Shown: positions 47,342 to 56,867, counted from the first letter of the stretch. The stretch: DNA of 64,000 bases from Diabrotica undecimpunctata (GCF_040954645.1 NC_092804.1:145213108-145277107); one strand, 5' to 3'. A program made the numbers and translations. Notes: generated by a model from the letters alone, not told the origin.

Positions 47342-49086
47342 CTGGATATAAACTGCCTACAAGAAAAACTTTATTCATTAATTCAGGAATGTTATATCAA
47401 AACTGAGCAAATTATTAGCAAAATTATCACAAGTTGTTAAAGAAGTAGAAAATATCTGTAATACTACTGACCTCTGGACATCTGCAGTAACTGAGAGTTA
47501 CATCGCATTAACAGGACAATATTTAACCGAAAATTTAGAATTTAAAACGGTTTTATTAGGCTGCTGCCATTTTTCTGGAAACCATAATTCAGAAAACATC
47601 GCTTTTGAAATTAGTGAAATTATTAATCAGTGGGGTCTAAAACGAAAAGTACATTTTGCAGTAACTTATAATGCCTCAAATATGGTCAAAGCTATTAAAT
47701 ATGTTTTGGAATGAAAACATTTAAATTGTTTTGCTCATACTTTAAATTTATTGGTGGAGGACGCACTTTAATGCTGTCGTGTACAAATAGATAAAATAAA
47801 AAGTCTTTTTTCGACAATTCGGCAAAAAACATTTCAAAAAAAGTACCTTATCTTCAGAAAGGCTTTTAAATATCAATTACAACATAACAAAGTTTCCAAA
47901 CGGCCAATCCAAGAAGTGGAAACTAGGTAGAACTTCACCTATTACATGTTAAAAAGGATACCGAGTTAGAAGAGTCAATCCAATCCACATTGGCATTAGT
48001 TAATACAGACTTAGACTTAGACCAAATCTAAATAATGAAGACTGGATTATACACCTGTATCGAGAGTCCATTACAATGGTGGAAAAACCGTCGCCATGTA
48101 TATCCTAACTTAACCACTGTATTCACAAAATATTGTAAATGTGAACACATGTTCAAAATTGAATTTAATTTTAAATAAAAGAAGAACATGGTTAACAAGA
48201 AGTAAGGTAGAAAAACTTATGTTTTTAAATGTCAATTTAGACGATTCGCGATTTAATAATAACGTGTAATGTAAATGTAAATACGATTTACTATTTGTAT
48301 TGTTTAGTTTATTTTTCAAGTTATAATAAATATATCCTTCATTAGTTTCTTTCACTTCAATAATTATACACATAAACGATAATATCCATTATGTTTGTTT
48401 ATGTACTCGCTTATTTGAAACTACTGGTAACAATCAACTAGTTACTTGTTTACGAAAAACGATTCAGTTTAGTTAACGATAAAAATGTCAACGTCGCACC
48501 TCTAGTTTCTTAGTTATCGCCTATCGAATACCGGTTCAGCTGTTGCTAAAATGGTATTGGTGTTGTAACATGACATTGCCAAATATTTTGTATGAAGCTT
48601 TTTTTATTGTTGGCGTTATAATGCTGTTTATTATTTTTATTGAAAATAAGGCACAATGTGACTTTAAAATAAGCTTATTTTGATGTTTAGATTTTTATTT
48701 TAGAAATCATACTTAAAATACGAAACATTAATAAATTTTATTTATATAAAACGATTTCCGAAGTTGAAATCAAAATGTTAAATAACACTTATTGTAAAGT
48801 AAAATTGTGGCATATTCCCTAAAAAAAAAAAAAAAACAGTAAGCTACCATTTAAATCCATTTCGCCCAAATTTGATTATCTTGGAACATTGTTCAAATGC
48901 TAAAAAGACAACAGGTCAAATAAAACCAATAAGTTTGGCAACATTTAATTTCCCCTTTTTTATTATTTCCACTCATGTATTTTCGGCGATATTTAAAGGG
49001 CGGATCTAATATACCTCTCTCATTTTAAACAGGTGTTTCTCACTCCATCTCACGTAAGATCCATACCGACCATAAACTTTTACCTA

Positions 49087-49123
<37 letters not shown>

Positions 49124-50293
49124 ATAGTATATAATTTATATATACACCATTATTTCGTGAAATTAACATTAGATCAAAAAAATTAAAAAACAAGTGTTCA
49201 ATATTTTTCAAAAATCTATTGAGTGACACCAAACACGACTCCCCAGATCCACCCCCTAGAGCGGGGCAGGGGGTTACAACTTTGAAATCTTAAATAGGAA
49301 TCGCCATTTTTTTATTGCAGATTTGGATTTCTTATAAAGAAATAAGTACTTTTTATTAAAAACTTTTTTTTTAAGTTCTTGATAGATGGCACTATATTCG
49401 GAAAAAACAATTTATCCTGATACCCTAGAAAAATTATGAAAACAGCCTAATATCCTGAGAAATACACTTTCAAAAGAAAAACCACAAAAAATGTTCAATA
49501 TTTTTCAAAAACATATTGAATGGCATCAAACACGACCCCAACCTGCATCTCCTGATGAGGGCCGAGGGACAACTTTGACCATCTTAAATAAAAAACCACA
49601 TTTTTTATTGGATATTAGGATTCTATGTGAACAAATAAACAAGTTTTATCCAAATTTTTTTTTAACTCGTGATAGATGTTGCTGTAACCACAGAAAATCC
49701 AATATAGATCAGAAGTCTGCAAAATAATTTTTCTGGTACTGAATACAGTTTTTTACGATTTTTTTTTGCAGAATCTGAATCTGCAAAAATGGTGGTTTCT
49801 ATTTAAGATTTCAAATTTACCCTGTACAATTTTAGAGACAAAGAACAAGGATATAGATGACTTAAAAACTTTTTATTGGAAGACGAAAGTTCTTAATATT
49901 GTTCATTTTTGGCCTTAAAATGTTAGTAATTCAAAAAATTAGGAAACAGGGGTTTTAGTTATGGAAGTCCATAAAGCTCAAAAAAAACCTCAGATATCTG
50001 GCGAGGTCAGTGTCCCTAATAGGGTACTTTTTTACCGTATTTCTATGTACTAAAGCTGCAAATGTCTATTTTAATATAGTTGCATGTAATTTTTCAGGTG
50101 TCTTCTGATGTTAGCGGCGACTAATTAAGAATTAAACAGTGTTAAAACTAACCAATATTTCCAGGAAGTGAAAATATAGATACTTGTATTACTTACCTTT
50201 TGGATCATCTGCTTTTCGTACCTTTTCCCATTCTTCTTGTCTTCGCTTCCTAATTTCTACTACTTCTGATTCAGTTATAAATCCTGAACTCAT
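35478..50293 (-). CDS. PSME3IP1: PSME3-interacting protein (FAM192A/NIP30), whole gene
   Basis: This nuclear protein binds the PA28-gamma proteasome activator (PSME3) and modulates its interactions; that role is known from mammals. Four exons, all joined in phase 1: [20 protein letters not shown] and [50 protein letters not shown] plus a charged coiled-coil-like stretch; and a C-terminal [23 protein letters not shown] acidic motif. The NIP30 domain is residues 1 to about 100. The total of 251 aa is close to the human 254. Introns of 4.9, 2.1 and 7.0 kb hold piggyBac, Tc1, hAT and other repeats. No break is seen in the exons. Confidence 0.92.
35710..36990. other. PSME3IP1 intron 3, distal part
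   Basis: AT-rich. A perfect 15-bp hairpin lies at 36526-36560. Otherwise nothing recognised. Confidence 0.4.
36526..36560. repeat. Perfect 15-bp hairpin
   Basis: TTCATAGTCTGTAAC, loop TAACT, GTTACAGACTATGAA. No other feature adjoins it. Confidence 0.9.
37028..38596. mobile_element. Inverted-repeat-bounded element with nested palindrome
   Basis: 37028-37160 and 38466-38596 are inverted copies at roughly 75-80% identity. Inside, 37248-37335 pairs with 37458-37545, a second inverted repeat. 37863-38460 is the 5' region of the SHYCR family, ending at a splice donor. No transposase. Probably a non-autonomous derivative; exact termini and target duplication were not identified. Confidence 0.6.
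38778..38809. repeat. (GA)n microsatellite
   Basis: About 32 bases of GA dinucleotide. Confidence 0.95.
39191..41581 (+). mobile_element. piggyBac-type element with TTAA duplication
   Basis: TTAA stands at both ends (39187-39190, 41582-41585). The terminal repeats are CCTTTCCG at 39191 and its complement CGGAAAGG at 41574-41581. Subterminal GGTACC/CCCCGCACGGCC blocks occur at 39205-39235, 39378-39412 and 41518-41552. At 2391 bp it is full length. It lies in PSME3IP1 intron 3, opposite to that gene's direction. Confidence 0.92.
39584..41372 (+). pseudogene. piggyBac transposase, spliced, recently inactivated
   Basis: Exon 1 from the ATG at 39584 ([18 protein letters not shown], acidic N-terminus) ends AG|GTGAGT at 39882; a 57-nt intron ends TTTTAG at 39939, and the frame continues [11 protein letters not shown]. 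Catalytic blocks: [13 protein letters not shown] (first Asp), [14 protein letters not shown] (second Asp), [12 protein letters not shown]-terminal Cys/His-rich domain ([28 protein letters not shown]; 41240-41360) binds DNA in this family. Breaks: a deletion with frame change near 40442, an A-run frameshift near 40685, a frame change near 40870 and a TGA near 40905. Confidence 0.9.
41755..41900 (+). mobile_element. Possible Helitron 5' end
   Basis: TCTATCTATATAAAAGACTA resembles the TC-starting TCTATATATATAAAA ends of insect Helitrons. No helicase or 3' hairpin was found, so this is a weak call. Confidence 0.25.
41901..42690. other. Intron 3 proximal part, low complexity
   Basis: 42170-42370 is a degenerate AAAT/TAAAAT-type simple repeat. 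Nothing else seen. Confidence 0.5.
42695..43030 (-). CDS. PSME3IP1: PSME3IP1 exon 3
   Basis: Acceptor TTGTTTTAG at 43031, donor GTAAGT below 42695; 336 nt. Encodes [20 protein letters not shown], a Glu/Lys-rich helix, and KKQAIIDV. The [10 protein letters not shown] block is diagnostic of the NIP30 domain. Confidence 0.94.
43360..43867 (+). mobile_element. Non-LTR 3' end with poly(A)
   Basis: [19 protein letters not shown] then further decayed C-terminal sequence, ending in a run of about 15 A at 43853-43867. 5'-truncated. Confidence 0.6.
43868..45150. other. PSME3IP1 intron 2, AT-rich
   Basis: No recognised coding or repeat pattern. Confidence 0.4.
45158..45256 (-). CDS. PSME3IP1: PSME3IP1 exon 2
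   Basis: Acceptor TTGTACAG at 45257, donor GTAAGT below 45158; 99 nt, phase 1 at both ends. Encodes [20 protein letters not shown] and [12 protein letters not shown], the conserved middle of the NIP30 domain. Confidence 0.93.
   Translation of the reverse strand, partial: NVQKNHMIIGVCMKNYKNKNRKKTLSMKKHTN
45290..45420. repeat. (TACA)n and (AT)n microsatellite
   Basis: TACA repeats at about 45305-45326, then (AT)n to 45419. It adjoins the splice acceptor of exon 2 by about 35 bases. Confidence 0.95.
45525..45564 (+). ncRNA. Hammerhead-like motif, second repeat family
   Basis: GCC (45525-45527), CTGAAGA (45528-45534), extra A, GACATC/GATGTC hairpin (45536-45541 with 45548-45553), GAAA (45554-45557), AGGT in the stem III place, T at the cleavage position (45561), GGC (45562-45564) pairing with GCC. 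Stem III has a G-G mismatch, so this copy may be inactive. Confidence 0.45.
45641..45684. repeat. (AT)n microsatellite, left of Tc1
   Basis: About 44 bases of AT dinucleotide directly abutting the Tc1 terminus. Confidence 0.95.
45685..47276 (+). mobile_element. Tc1-like element inserted in an (AT)n tract
   Basis: Terminal inverted repeats share ACAAAAATATCGAATATTTT and TGGAATTTTC (45694-45725 and 47227-47268). AT microsatellite flanks both sides. Length 1592 bp, usual for Tc1. A TA target inside (TA)n cannot be shown directly. Confidence 0.88.
46010..47014 (+). pseudogene. Tc1-like transposase, broken
   Basis: Helix-turn-helix region [20 protein letters not shown], linker [12 protein letters not shown], then frame-shifted middle (first Asp region near 46440 is FNDET-like), [19 protein letters not shown] (second Asp), WPPFSPDLN. 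The catalytic Glu of PDLNPIE is gone: the sequence reads [10 protein letters not shown], one residue short. C-terminal [14 protein letters not shown] is intact. Multiple frameshifts and a TAA at 46410. Confidence 0.88.
47277..47338. repeat. (AT)n microsatellite, right of Tc1
   Basis: About 60 bases of AT dinucleotide between the Tc1 end and the hAT fragment. Confidence 0.95.
47340..48504 (+). mobile_element. ZBED-type hAT fragment
   Basis: In broken frames: [95 protein letters not shown], stop, NFTYYMLKR: the catalytic RNase-H core of BED-finger hATs. The right end (TAGAGGTGCGAC in reverse complement at about 48494-48504) looks like a hAT terminus. The left side is cut at the microsatellite. 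Confidence 0.75.
48506..49190. other. AT-rich intron 1 sequence
   Basis: An (AT)n run of about 30 bases lies at 49090-49120. Nothing else recognised. Confidence 0.4.
49193..49830. repeat. Diverged tandem repeat of about 300 bp plus inverted partial unit
   Basis: 49193 and 49493 both start GTTCAATATTTTTCAAAAA and run parallel for about 300 bases, with many differences. A block at 49780-49830 matches the unit's ATTTAAGATTTCAAA segment in opposite orientation. I associate this type with a dispersed insect tandem repeat. Confidence 0.75.
50197..50293 (-). CDS. PSME3IP1: PSME3IP1 exon 1
   Basis: ATG at 50293, donor GTAAGT below 50197; 97 nt. Encodes [32 protein letters not shown]. The start is set by the family's FxSExEIxxxRxxRQEEWE N-terminus. 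Confidence 0.94.
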
Positions 50294-50865
50294 TGTATAT
50301 AGCTTGTTGAGTTTTAATGATTTTATAGCTTATACAATGTATCTTACCCCAATATATGCATTTACAAAGCTAAATTTTATAAACGAACGCTTTAAATCTA
50401 CAATTTAGTATTAAATGAACATGAAATGAAATAAATTATTTTGAACACCTTTTCCTTTTATTATTAAATGCTTGTGTCAAGGTGTCAATGTCAATCAGTG
50501 TGTCAATTTTCAATTTGTAATTCAGTTGCCGTTGCCACCACTCACTAGTGTCATTTTGTCCTGTCGTCAGTGTCGTCCTGTCTTCTGTAAATCACAGAAT
50601 AGGAATCAAAGATAACACACATCACTGTTTTCACATATGCACAAACATTGAAGGTAACACCATTTAAAAAGTACAAACTGTTTTTGATACTCCTTGTTCG
50701 GTGGTGATAGTTGATAGTGGCTATAGTGGCTAGATGCTAGAAGGTATCGTGGCTAGGAGAGGAGGATCGACAGGATCGTGGAATCGTGGTCAAAACATAA
50801 CCTATATTTTTCAGATGTTTTGGTGCTGGATTTTATAAAGATCTTTATTATAATTTAAAAATAAA
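50294..50865. promoter_or_regulatory. Divergent promoter of PSME3IP1 and AATF
   Basis: 572 bp separate the two start codons. A cluster of GTGTCA or related motifs occupies 50474-50600. TCAGT initiator-like sites on + occur near 50494, 50523 and 50566. Short direct repeats (AGTGGCTA, GATCGTGG) lie at 50710-50790. No TATA box is obvious. Confidence 0.55.
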
Positions 50866-52413
50866 ATGAAGAAAGGGACGTTGGCTGACAAAATTTCATC
50901 ACTCTTAACTACCACTCCCGATGAAATAGATCCGGAAGATGATTACAAAGATGATACCACGGCGAAATTAAATACAGAATATTCTCAAGAAAATGGGGAA
51001 GAAAATAATCATGGGAGTAAATTTAGAAAAGACAACATTGACCTATTAGCTGACGTTGATGAAAGGTATGCCGGCAAGAAAGGAAGCAGAAGAAATTTAA
51101 ATCCTGATGATTCTAGTGAATTTTCTGAATCTGGTAATGATATGGAAGGTAATAATTATTTTGCATATTTAAGGACAGATTTACAACATAAATTCAAATT
51201 TAATGTGGACTATTATTTAAACGTATGTTTTACTTTTGTTTTAGAGTCAGAATCTGATAGTTCAAATGAAGGGCAAGAAGAACTTGAAGATGACGAAAAT
51301 GGTAGTAATGAATCTGAAAAATCAAATGATGATGATGAATCAGCTGAGTCAGATCAAGAATATGATGATCATTCTGATAATACAGAATTAGAAGATACAT
51401 CAAATTTTGAAACTTTAAAAACCACAGATGTTTCAACTCAAGCTAAAAAAGGATTATGTGTAAAAAATCAAATGCATATTTGGGAGAGTCTCCTTGAAAT
51501 GAGAATTCAGGTTCAAAAGTGTTTGTTAGCTGCTAACAAAATGCCCAACTATGAAAGATATAAGGAGATAAAGAAGGAGTCAGGACAAGATTTTAGCACT
51601 GCTGTTGAGAAAACCAAAAACTCTGTATCCACACTACTTGACAAGTTTTTGTGTTTACAGGATCTTGTGTGGAAAAAATATCCTGAAACAAAGAAACTTA
51701 CGTTATCGAATAAAAAAGCTGAAAGTTATGATCCTGATGATGAAGAAATTCCAAGTGACACTGAAGATGAAGCTGATGCTGATTTAAGTGAAGATGAAAA
51801 TGAAGAAAGACCTAAAAAGAGGCTGAAGATTGCAGATTTTGAAAATGATTTACAACTAAAGCATAATTTATACAAAGATTATAGAAACAGTGTGATTAAA
51901 AAATGGCATGAGAAAACTAGAATGCCAGTTTTAAAAAATACTGTCAACAATCACTCCATTATCCAACATATTGAACATTCCTTAGGTGATAGAGACAAAT
52001 TAATTAAAAGAACAAGATTAAAAAGAAGTGACTACAAAATCATTGGCGAGGATAGCTCCAGTGATAATGAAGAGGAAAGTAAACAAGAAAAACCAACGGA
52101 AGAATACAATTGTGAAATATTTGATGATGATGACTTTTATCATCAACTTCTTAGGGAACTGATTGAATTTAAATCATCATCTTTAACAGATCCTGTGCAG
52201 TTAGGTAGACAATGGGTACAACTTCAAAATTTGAGGAGTAAGATGAAAAGAAAAATAGACACAAAGGCAACAAAAGGTAGAAAAATAAGATATGCCGTGC
52301 ATACCAAGTTAGTTAATTTTATGGCCCCTATTGATGACAATTTATGGACTGATGAGGCAAAAACTGAGTTGTTTGGATCAGTGTTTGGAAAAACACAAGC
52401 TACTAGTTTATAA
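50866..52413 (+). CDS. AATF: AATF / Che-1 (TRAUB-domain nucleolar protein)
   Basis: A nucleolar factor needed for early 40S ribosome assembly (yeast Bfr2); in mammals it also acts in transcription and apoptosis control. Exons 50866-51148 and 51245-52413 give 483 aa. N-terminus TLADKISSLLTTTPDEIDPE; a long acidic Ser/Glu/Asp region; the AATF central domain with KKGLCVKNQMHIWESLLEMR and STLLDKFLCLQDLVW; a basic PKKRLKIADFEN; and the C-terminal TRAUB domain DDDFYHQLLRELIEFK, QWVQLQNLRSKMKRKID, TKGRKIRYAVHTKLVNFMAP. The intron 51149-51244 (GTAATA…TTTTAG) is 96 nt with no in-frame stop, so retention would add 32 residues. Confidence 0.95.
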   Translation: MKKGTLADKISSLLTTTPDEIDPEDDYKDDTTAKLNTEYSQENGEENNHGSKFRKDNIDLLADVDERYAGKKGSRRNLNPDDSSEFSESGNDMEGNNYFAYLRTDLQHKFKFNVDYYLNVCFTFVLESESDSSNEGQEELEDDENGSNESEKSNDDDESAESDQEYDDHSDNTELEDTSNFETLKTTDVSTQAKKGLCVKNQMHIWESLLEMRIQVQKCLLAANKMPNYERYKEIKKESGQDFSTAVEKTKNSVSTLLDKFLCLQDLVWKKYPETKKLTLSNKKAESYDPDDEEIPSDTEDEADADLSEDENEERPKKRLKIADFENDLQLKHNLYKDYRNSVIKKWHEKTRMPVLKNTVNNHSIIQHIEHSLGDRDKLIKRTRLKRSDYKIIGEDSSSDNEEESKQEKPTEEYNCEIFDDDDFYHQLLRELIEFKSSSLTDPVQLGRQWVQLQNLRSKMKRKIDTKATKGRKIRYAVHTKLVNFMAPIDDNLWTDEAKTELFGSVFGKTQATSL

Positions 52414-52481
52414 TTAGTACACAATGATGTTAATATAAAATGTATTGTAATTATGTATATAATATACAAATATATATATAC

Positions 52482-52900
52482 AGGGTGATTCAATAAGAAT
52501 GTCCAAACTCATGATTTGTAGTTTCTAGACCTCCAAATATGATGATTTATTGATAATGATAATTTTGTGTATTTTCACAATTTTTCTATTTAAAAACTGA
52601 CAATTTTACGTTTTTTTTGGCATGACAATTGCTAATTTAGACTCTAATTTAGCGTTACTTATAGAGGGTGCTAGTTTCAATTGGTTGAATTTAGTAGATC
52701 CAAACAATTTTATTTTCGGCTGAACTATGGATAGAATAATAAAAAAATATGAAAAAGTTAAATTATACAAAAAAAGTTGCCCTTGTTTGATTCATGTAAT
52801 TTAATTGGTTTTCGAGTTATTTGGTTCCAAAAAGTCTAAAAAATTTTAATTTTTCAATAAAAATTTTAATTTTTCAATAAAAATTTTTATTCTCCAACTC
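52482..52900. other. Likely repeat edge after AATF, no gene
   Basis: CAGGGTGATTCAATAAGAAT at 52482 is a wording I associate with ends of dispersed insect elements. A TTTTTCAATAAAAATTTTAA direct repeat occurs at about 52850-52890. Nothing coding. Confidence 0.35.
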
Positions 52901-52949
52901 AGTGTTTTTCAATCTGTTGCCTTACTCAGGGGGTCGCCAGCTGAAAAAA

Positions 52950-54480
52950 AGGTTGAGGTTCTTTATTAGAACATCGCTTTTTCTCCAAGCATACTTTTTG
53001 TGACATATCTGTGAGAAATGATGTTATCTATTTTAATGCCGGCCCCAGTATTCCATAACAATGTAATTTTTTTAATAAGAGAACATGATCTAGGCTATCG
53101 AAAGCCTTAGATAGGTCCAAAAATGCATCCTAGTGTTTTCATCTTTACCTCTAGTTTTTCTAAAATTTTTGATATAAAATCATAGGTAGCTGTCTCAACA
53201 AATCTCCCTGCGAGAAAACCATGCTGCGAACTACTAAATAAGTTGTTTGTAGTAAACAAGTTTTGTAGTCTGGAATATATCGCTTTTACGAATATTTTTG
53301 GGAATAATGGAAGAGGATTATTGATCTATAGTTCTCCATCTTAGTAAGATCACCTTTTTTATGTAGTGGCTTGACAATTGCCAGTTTTAAACTTTGAGGA
53401 AATTTACCTTGCCTGAAAGAAGCATTAATTATAGAAGAAAAAGGATGAGAAATCTCTGATGAAACATATTTAATTAAGTTGGTTGATATTTCATCATAAC
53501 CAGAGATATGCTTGTTTTTTAAGTTATTTATTATGTGGCTTATTTCTTTCTCTGAAACAGGATTTGCAATGCAATAATTATTTTGTTCAATATTAATTTG
53601 AAAATTTTTTACATGCTTTATTTTTATTTACATCTTCCAGCGCTGCTTTTGCCATAAATTGATTTATTTTGTTAGAAAGCACCTAATTAAAGTACTTCTG
53701 CGATTTTTTTGCTGCATTTATCTCTTTAAGTGAAAAACATTATATAACAATTTTCTGAACTATATTCATAAAAGCATCCCACTGATTACCTCTAATGTGT
53801 CAAAAACAGATACACAATCTACATTACCTAACATGAGTTTAAAAAATCTTTATTTTCCTTGCTAAATATTCGTTTTTTTTTATTATATTTGACTCAAATT
53901 TATTTATTTCAAATTTTACCTTTTGAGCAGTATGATCAGATGTATGAAGATTGAATACAACAAAATCAAATTTGTCAAGATTTGTAAAAATATCTCTACA
54001 GGATTTTTTGTTACCTTGTATGCGTGTTTAGTCTTTGATGGAAGGTTTAATATCAAAAAAGCTCAAACACATTTTTAACGGGTCTGGCAACCTCGCACCC
54101 TCAAGTAGCATATCTAAGTTAAAATCACCAGCCAGAAAAATGATGGGAGTCATTGTGAACTAAATCACAAAGTATTTGGTCTAATTTGTTTATTTAAACT
54201 TGTGGGTCTTCTTTTGGGTAGATGGATAAGATTACAATATTCTTCTAATCAATTCGCACCTCACCGTTGTTTCTGATAAACTAGAAATATTTAGGAGGAG
54301 GGCGTCTGACGCATTTTAGAGTTTATCCTTGCAGCCCACTATTTTGTTGAGTTTACTTATCTGTTGGAAAATTTCCGCTTCTGTATCTCAGTCTAGCCCC
54401 TACTTTCTGTTATTTTGACACATTTAAAGATTTTACATCAAGTATTTTATACTTATTTATTCTAATAATTAATTCTGTTA
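52950..54480 (-). mobile_element. Jockey/CR1-type non-LTR relic (endonuclease and RT)
   Basis: On the minus strand, 5' to 3': an endonuclease-like LAGDFNLDM-type block (about 54120), FDFVVFNLHTSDHTAQKV (about 53940), RT entry with SEKEISHIINNLKN and GYDEISTNL (about 53500), SSQHGFLAGRFVETATYDFI (about 53220), FLDLSKAFDSLDHVLLLKK (about 53090, catalytic Asp), LLWNTGAGIK. Order fits one copy. 5' part degenerate; truncated before YADD. Confidence 0.72.
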
Positions 54481-54579
54481 TTTTCTTATATGGAACAAGT
54501 TCATTCAGTGGCCATTATCTTTACAATAAATTAAAATATTATATTGTGTTTAGAGAGTGCTATTCATAGCAACATGGAA

Positions 54580-55560
54580 CCAACCTATCAATTATGGAAG
54601 AGCATTATATAAAAGACGGGCTGTTAAAAAAAGTTAACCGAGCATACTTAAATTACCCCTGCCATATAGCCAGAAAGGGAACTATGAAACTATTGGTACC
54701 CTAAACATAAAGGTACTTTGTCTAGTGGGTTCAAATTTGCCCACTGTAAAGGTTATATTTGTAAAAAAAAAACAGCTAAATACCACAGATGATTACATGC
54801 GCACTAAGAAATATACAGAAATCAAGGCAGTGTGATCTAACCCACAAATCACCTACCTCTGTGTCATTACCATTAGTGCCATTAGTGTTCTTAGTGGTCT
54901 GTGAACTAACCTGCGCGACTAAGGTGTAGAGCTGGTAGTAAGGTAAGAAATTTGAACACGTTTTGTAGTTTACAACAAAAAAAGAAAGGGGATAGGATTA
55001 AAAAAAAAAAGAAAAAGTTGCTTAATACTGAACCCGGTCAATCAGTTTAATTTGAAGAATTTGATCAGAATCAGGAGGGAAGTGGGAATGAAGATTTAGA
55101 AGAAGAAATAGTGCTGGAGACGAATGACGACGAAAATTTAGCAGAAGAAATGAAAATGGAGATAAATAACAGTGACGATGATAATGGTGAGGAGGCGGAA
55201 GAATTACATGAAGAAGAGCTGGAGGAAATGGTTGAAAATATCTAGTCTGATAATGAAAATATCAAAGTACTAAGATGGAAATAATCTAAAAATTGATACT
55301 TTTGTGATGGTCCAATTTCTTACAAAAAAAACTATAAACATTTCATTGGGATTATAGTAGAAATAAACGACGACAATATATACTACACCGTAAACTTTTT
55401 AAGAAAAAATATAAATATCCAAACATATCTGACATATCAAACGTCAGTTTTGAAGACATTAAAAAAATATTAAAGGAACCTTCCAAAAGTAGAAGAGGAA
55501 TATTTTTGTTTTAAAGGAAATTTAAGTTATTTTCAGTTATAATTTTTCTTTAAGTTTTTT
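54580..55560 (+). mobile_element. Possible DDE_1 transposase C-terminal relic
   Basis: An acidic stretch (SGNEDLEEEIVLETNDDENL, about 55085) precedes HFIGIIVEINDDNIYYTVNF and SFEDIKKILKEPSKS (about 55340-55490). This resembles the VxDFVLV…YxxxFL C-terminus of insect Jerky/DDE_1 transposases. The catalytic core is absent. Low certainty. Confidence 0.3.
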
Positions 55561-55599
55561 AATAAAAGTTTTGTAATAAAAAACTCTGAAAAATAGACC

Positions 55600-56515
55600 T
55601 TTGTTGTTCTAGTTTTTATTAAAAATCAAAATTCAAAATGTATGTCGTGCGTAAAGTAGTCCTATTACGTTTCAATTTTGCCCTACAGTGAACTTAAAAT
55701 AGGTGGGCAATGTTTAGCTTTTCCAGGGCAACTTTGTCCACCTTCTATTTAATTTTTTTTCTTGGCTGCGTTAAAGATTATGATAAGAAAAATGATAAGT
55801 ATAATTATGATTATACATTCTGTGATAATATCTCGCGAGTTCTCAAAATAAATTTTGTATATTTATATGTGCCAACAAAAAAAATATTTAAATAAAACTG
55901 AAATTTGCTGGACAAAGTAGGTCATATATAGGGTAGTAGAAAAAAAGGTGTAACCTCAGAAACCTTTTTTCGATGGTGCTAGAAAGGTCACCAATGGAGA
56001 TACTGCGGACGACAGCCAGATGGTTGGTGGAGAGCGAGTCGTGGGTTGGAAACTAGCTTTTGGAACCGGGAATGGGTCCAACGGACGAAATAAGTAAAGA
56101 TAGGACAGGATAAGATATATTAGAAAAGATACAACAGATACAAAATATACAAAAGATAAACAAAAAGTTAGGTGGGTAAAATTACCAAAGAGAAGATAAG
56201 ATAGAAAAAGGGCGCCACTTAACTTTTTGAGGTTCAAGAGGAAAACTAAAAAACCTTAGAAACGAAAAGAGATAAGGAAAGATATTTAGGTTCTGAGACC
56301 AAATCCAAGGAAAGATATCAACAGTTAATTATTAAATAAATTTTGTCAACACACTACATAAACAAATACTAAATATAATATGTCGACTCCGTCCACCTAC
56401 TTACCTACGAAATCAGCCAGATCTTTCTCCTGGCCGAAGGTATAATAATAATTTAATGTAATAGGCAAATCCACAAGAAAACTAAGTTCCTGTAGCTGGC
56501 TGTATGCCATGTATC
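55600..56515. other. Spacer, unclassified
   Basis: 55930-56300 has a mixed composition and a run of GATA/AAGATA-rich sequence. No recognised domain. Confidence 0.35.
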
Positions 56516-56583
56516 ACAAAAAATTTGTTAAAATCCTTTATAAAAGGTATATAATTAAAAAACCCAAACGGGCTATGTCATGA

Positions 56584-56625
56584 AGACACAACGTTTTCGG
56601 AATCCATATTCCACCATCAGTGTCT
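56584..56625 (-). ncRNA. Hammerhead-like motif, left arm, predicted dead
   Basis: Mirror of 56757-56798, but the cleavage-site base is G on this strand; hammerheads need A, C or U there. Confidence 0.4.
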
Positions 56626-56756
56626 AGGTGTACATGTTTTGAGCCACTGAATATCTGCGTAAAAACTCGTTAAAAGTTATAGGTTACAACTTTTATAGGC
56701 TATAACTTTTAACGGGTTTTTACCCAGATATTTAGTGGCTCAAAACATGTACACCT

Positions 56757-56798
56757 AGACACTGATGGTGGAATATGGATTCCGAAAACGTTTTGTCT
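56757..56798 (+). ncRNA. Hammerhead-like motif, third repeat family
   Basis: AGACA (56757-56761), CTGATGG (56762-56768, consensus CTGATGA), extra T, GGAAT/ATTCC hairpin (56770-56774 with 56779-56783), GAAA (56784-56787), AAC-GTT palindrome as stem III (56787-56792), T at the cleavage site (56793), TGTCT (56794-56798) pairing fully with AGACA. The final G of the core differs from the consensus A. Confidence 0.5.
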
Positions 56799-56867
56799 TC
56801 ATGATATAGCCCGATTGGGTTTTTTAATTATATACCTTTTATAAAGGATTTTTACAATTTTTTTTAA

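Larger units (their letters stand above)
56519..56867. repeat. 350-bp palindrome (second)
   Basis: Left arm 56519-56685 and right arm 56701-56867 are inverted copies with about 95% identity and a 15-base spacer. They read outward into TATAATTAAAAAACCCAAAC. The type resembles Penelope-derived inverted termini, as at 18957-20265, but the sequence is unrelated. Confidence 0.92.

Noticed and set aside
51230..51436. Minus-strand frame within AATF
   Set aside because: Shadow of the acidic AATF coding region.
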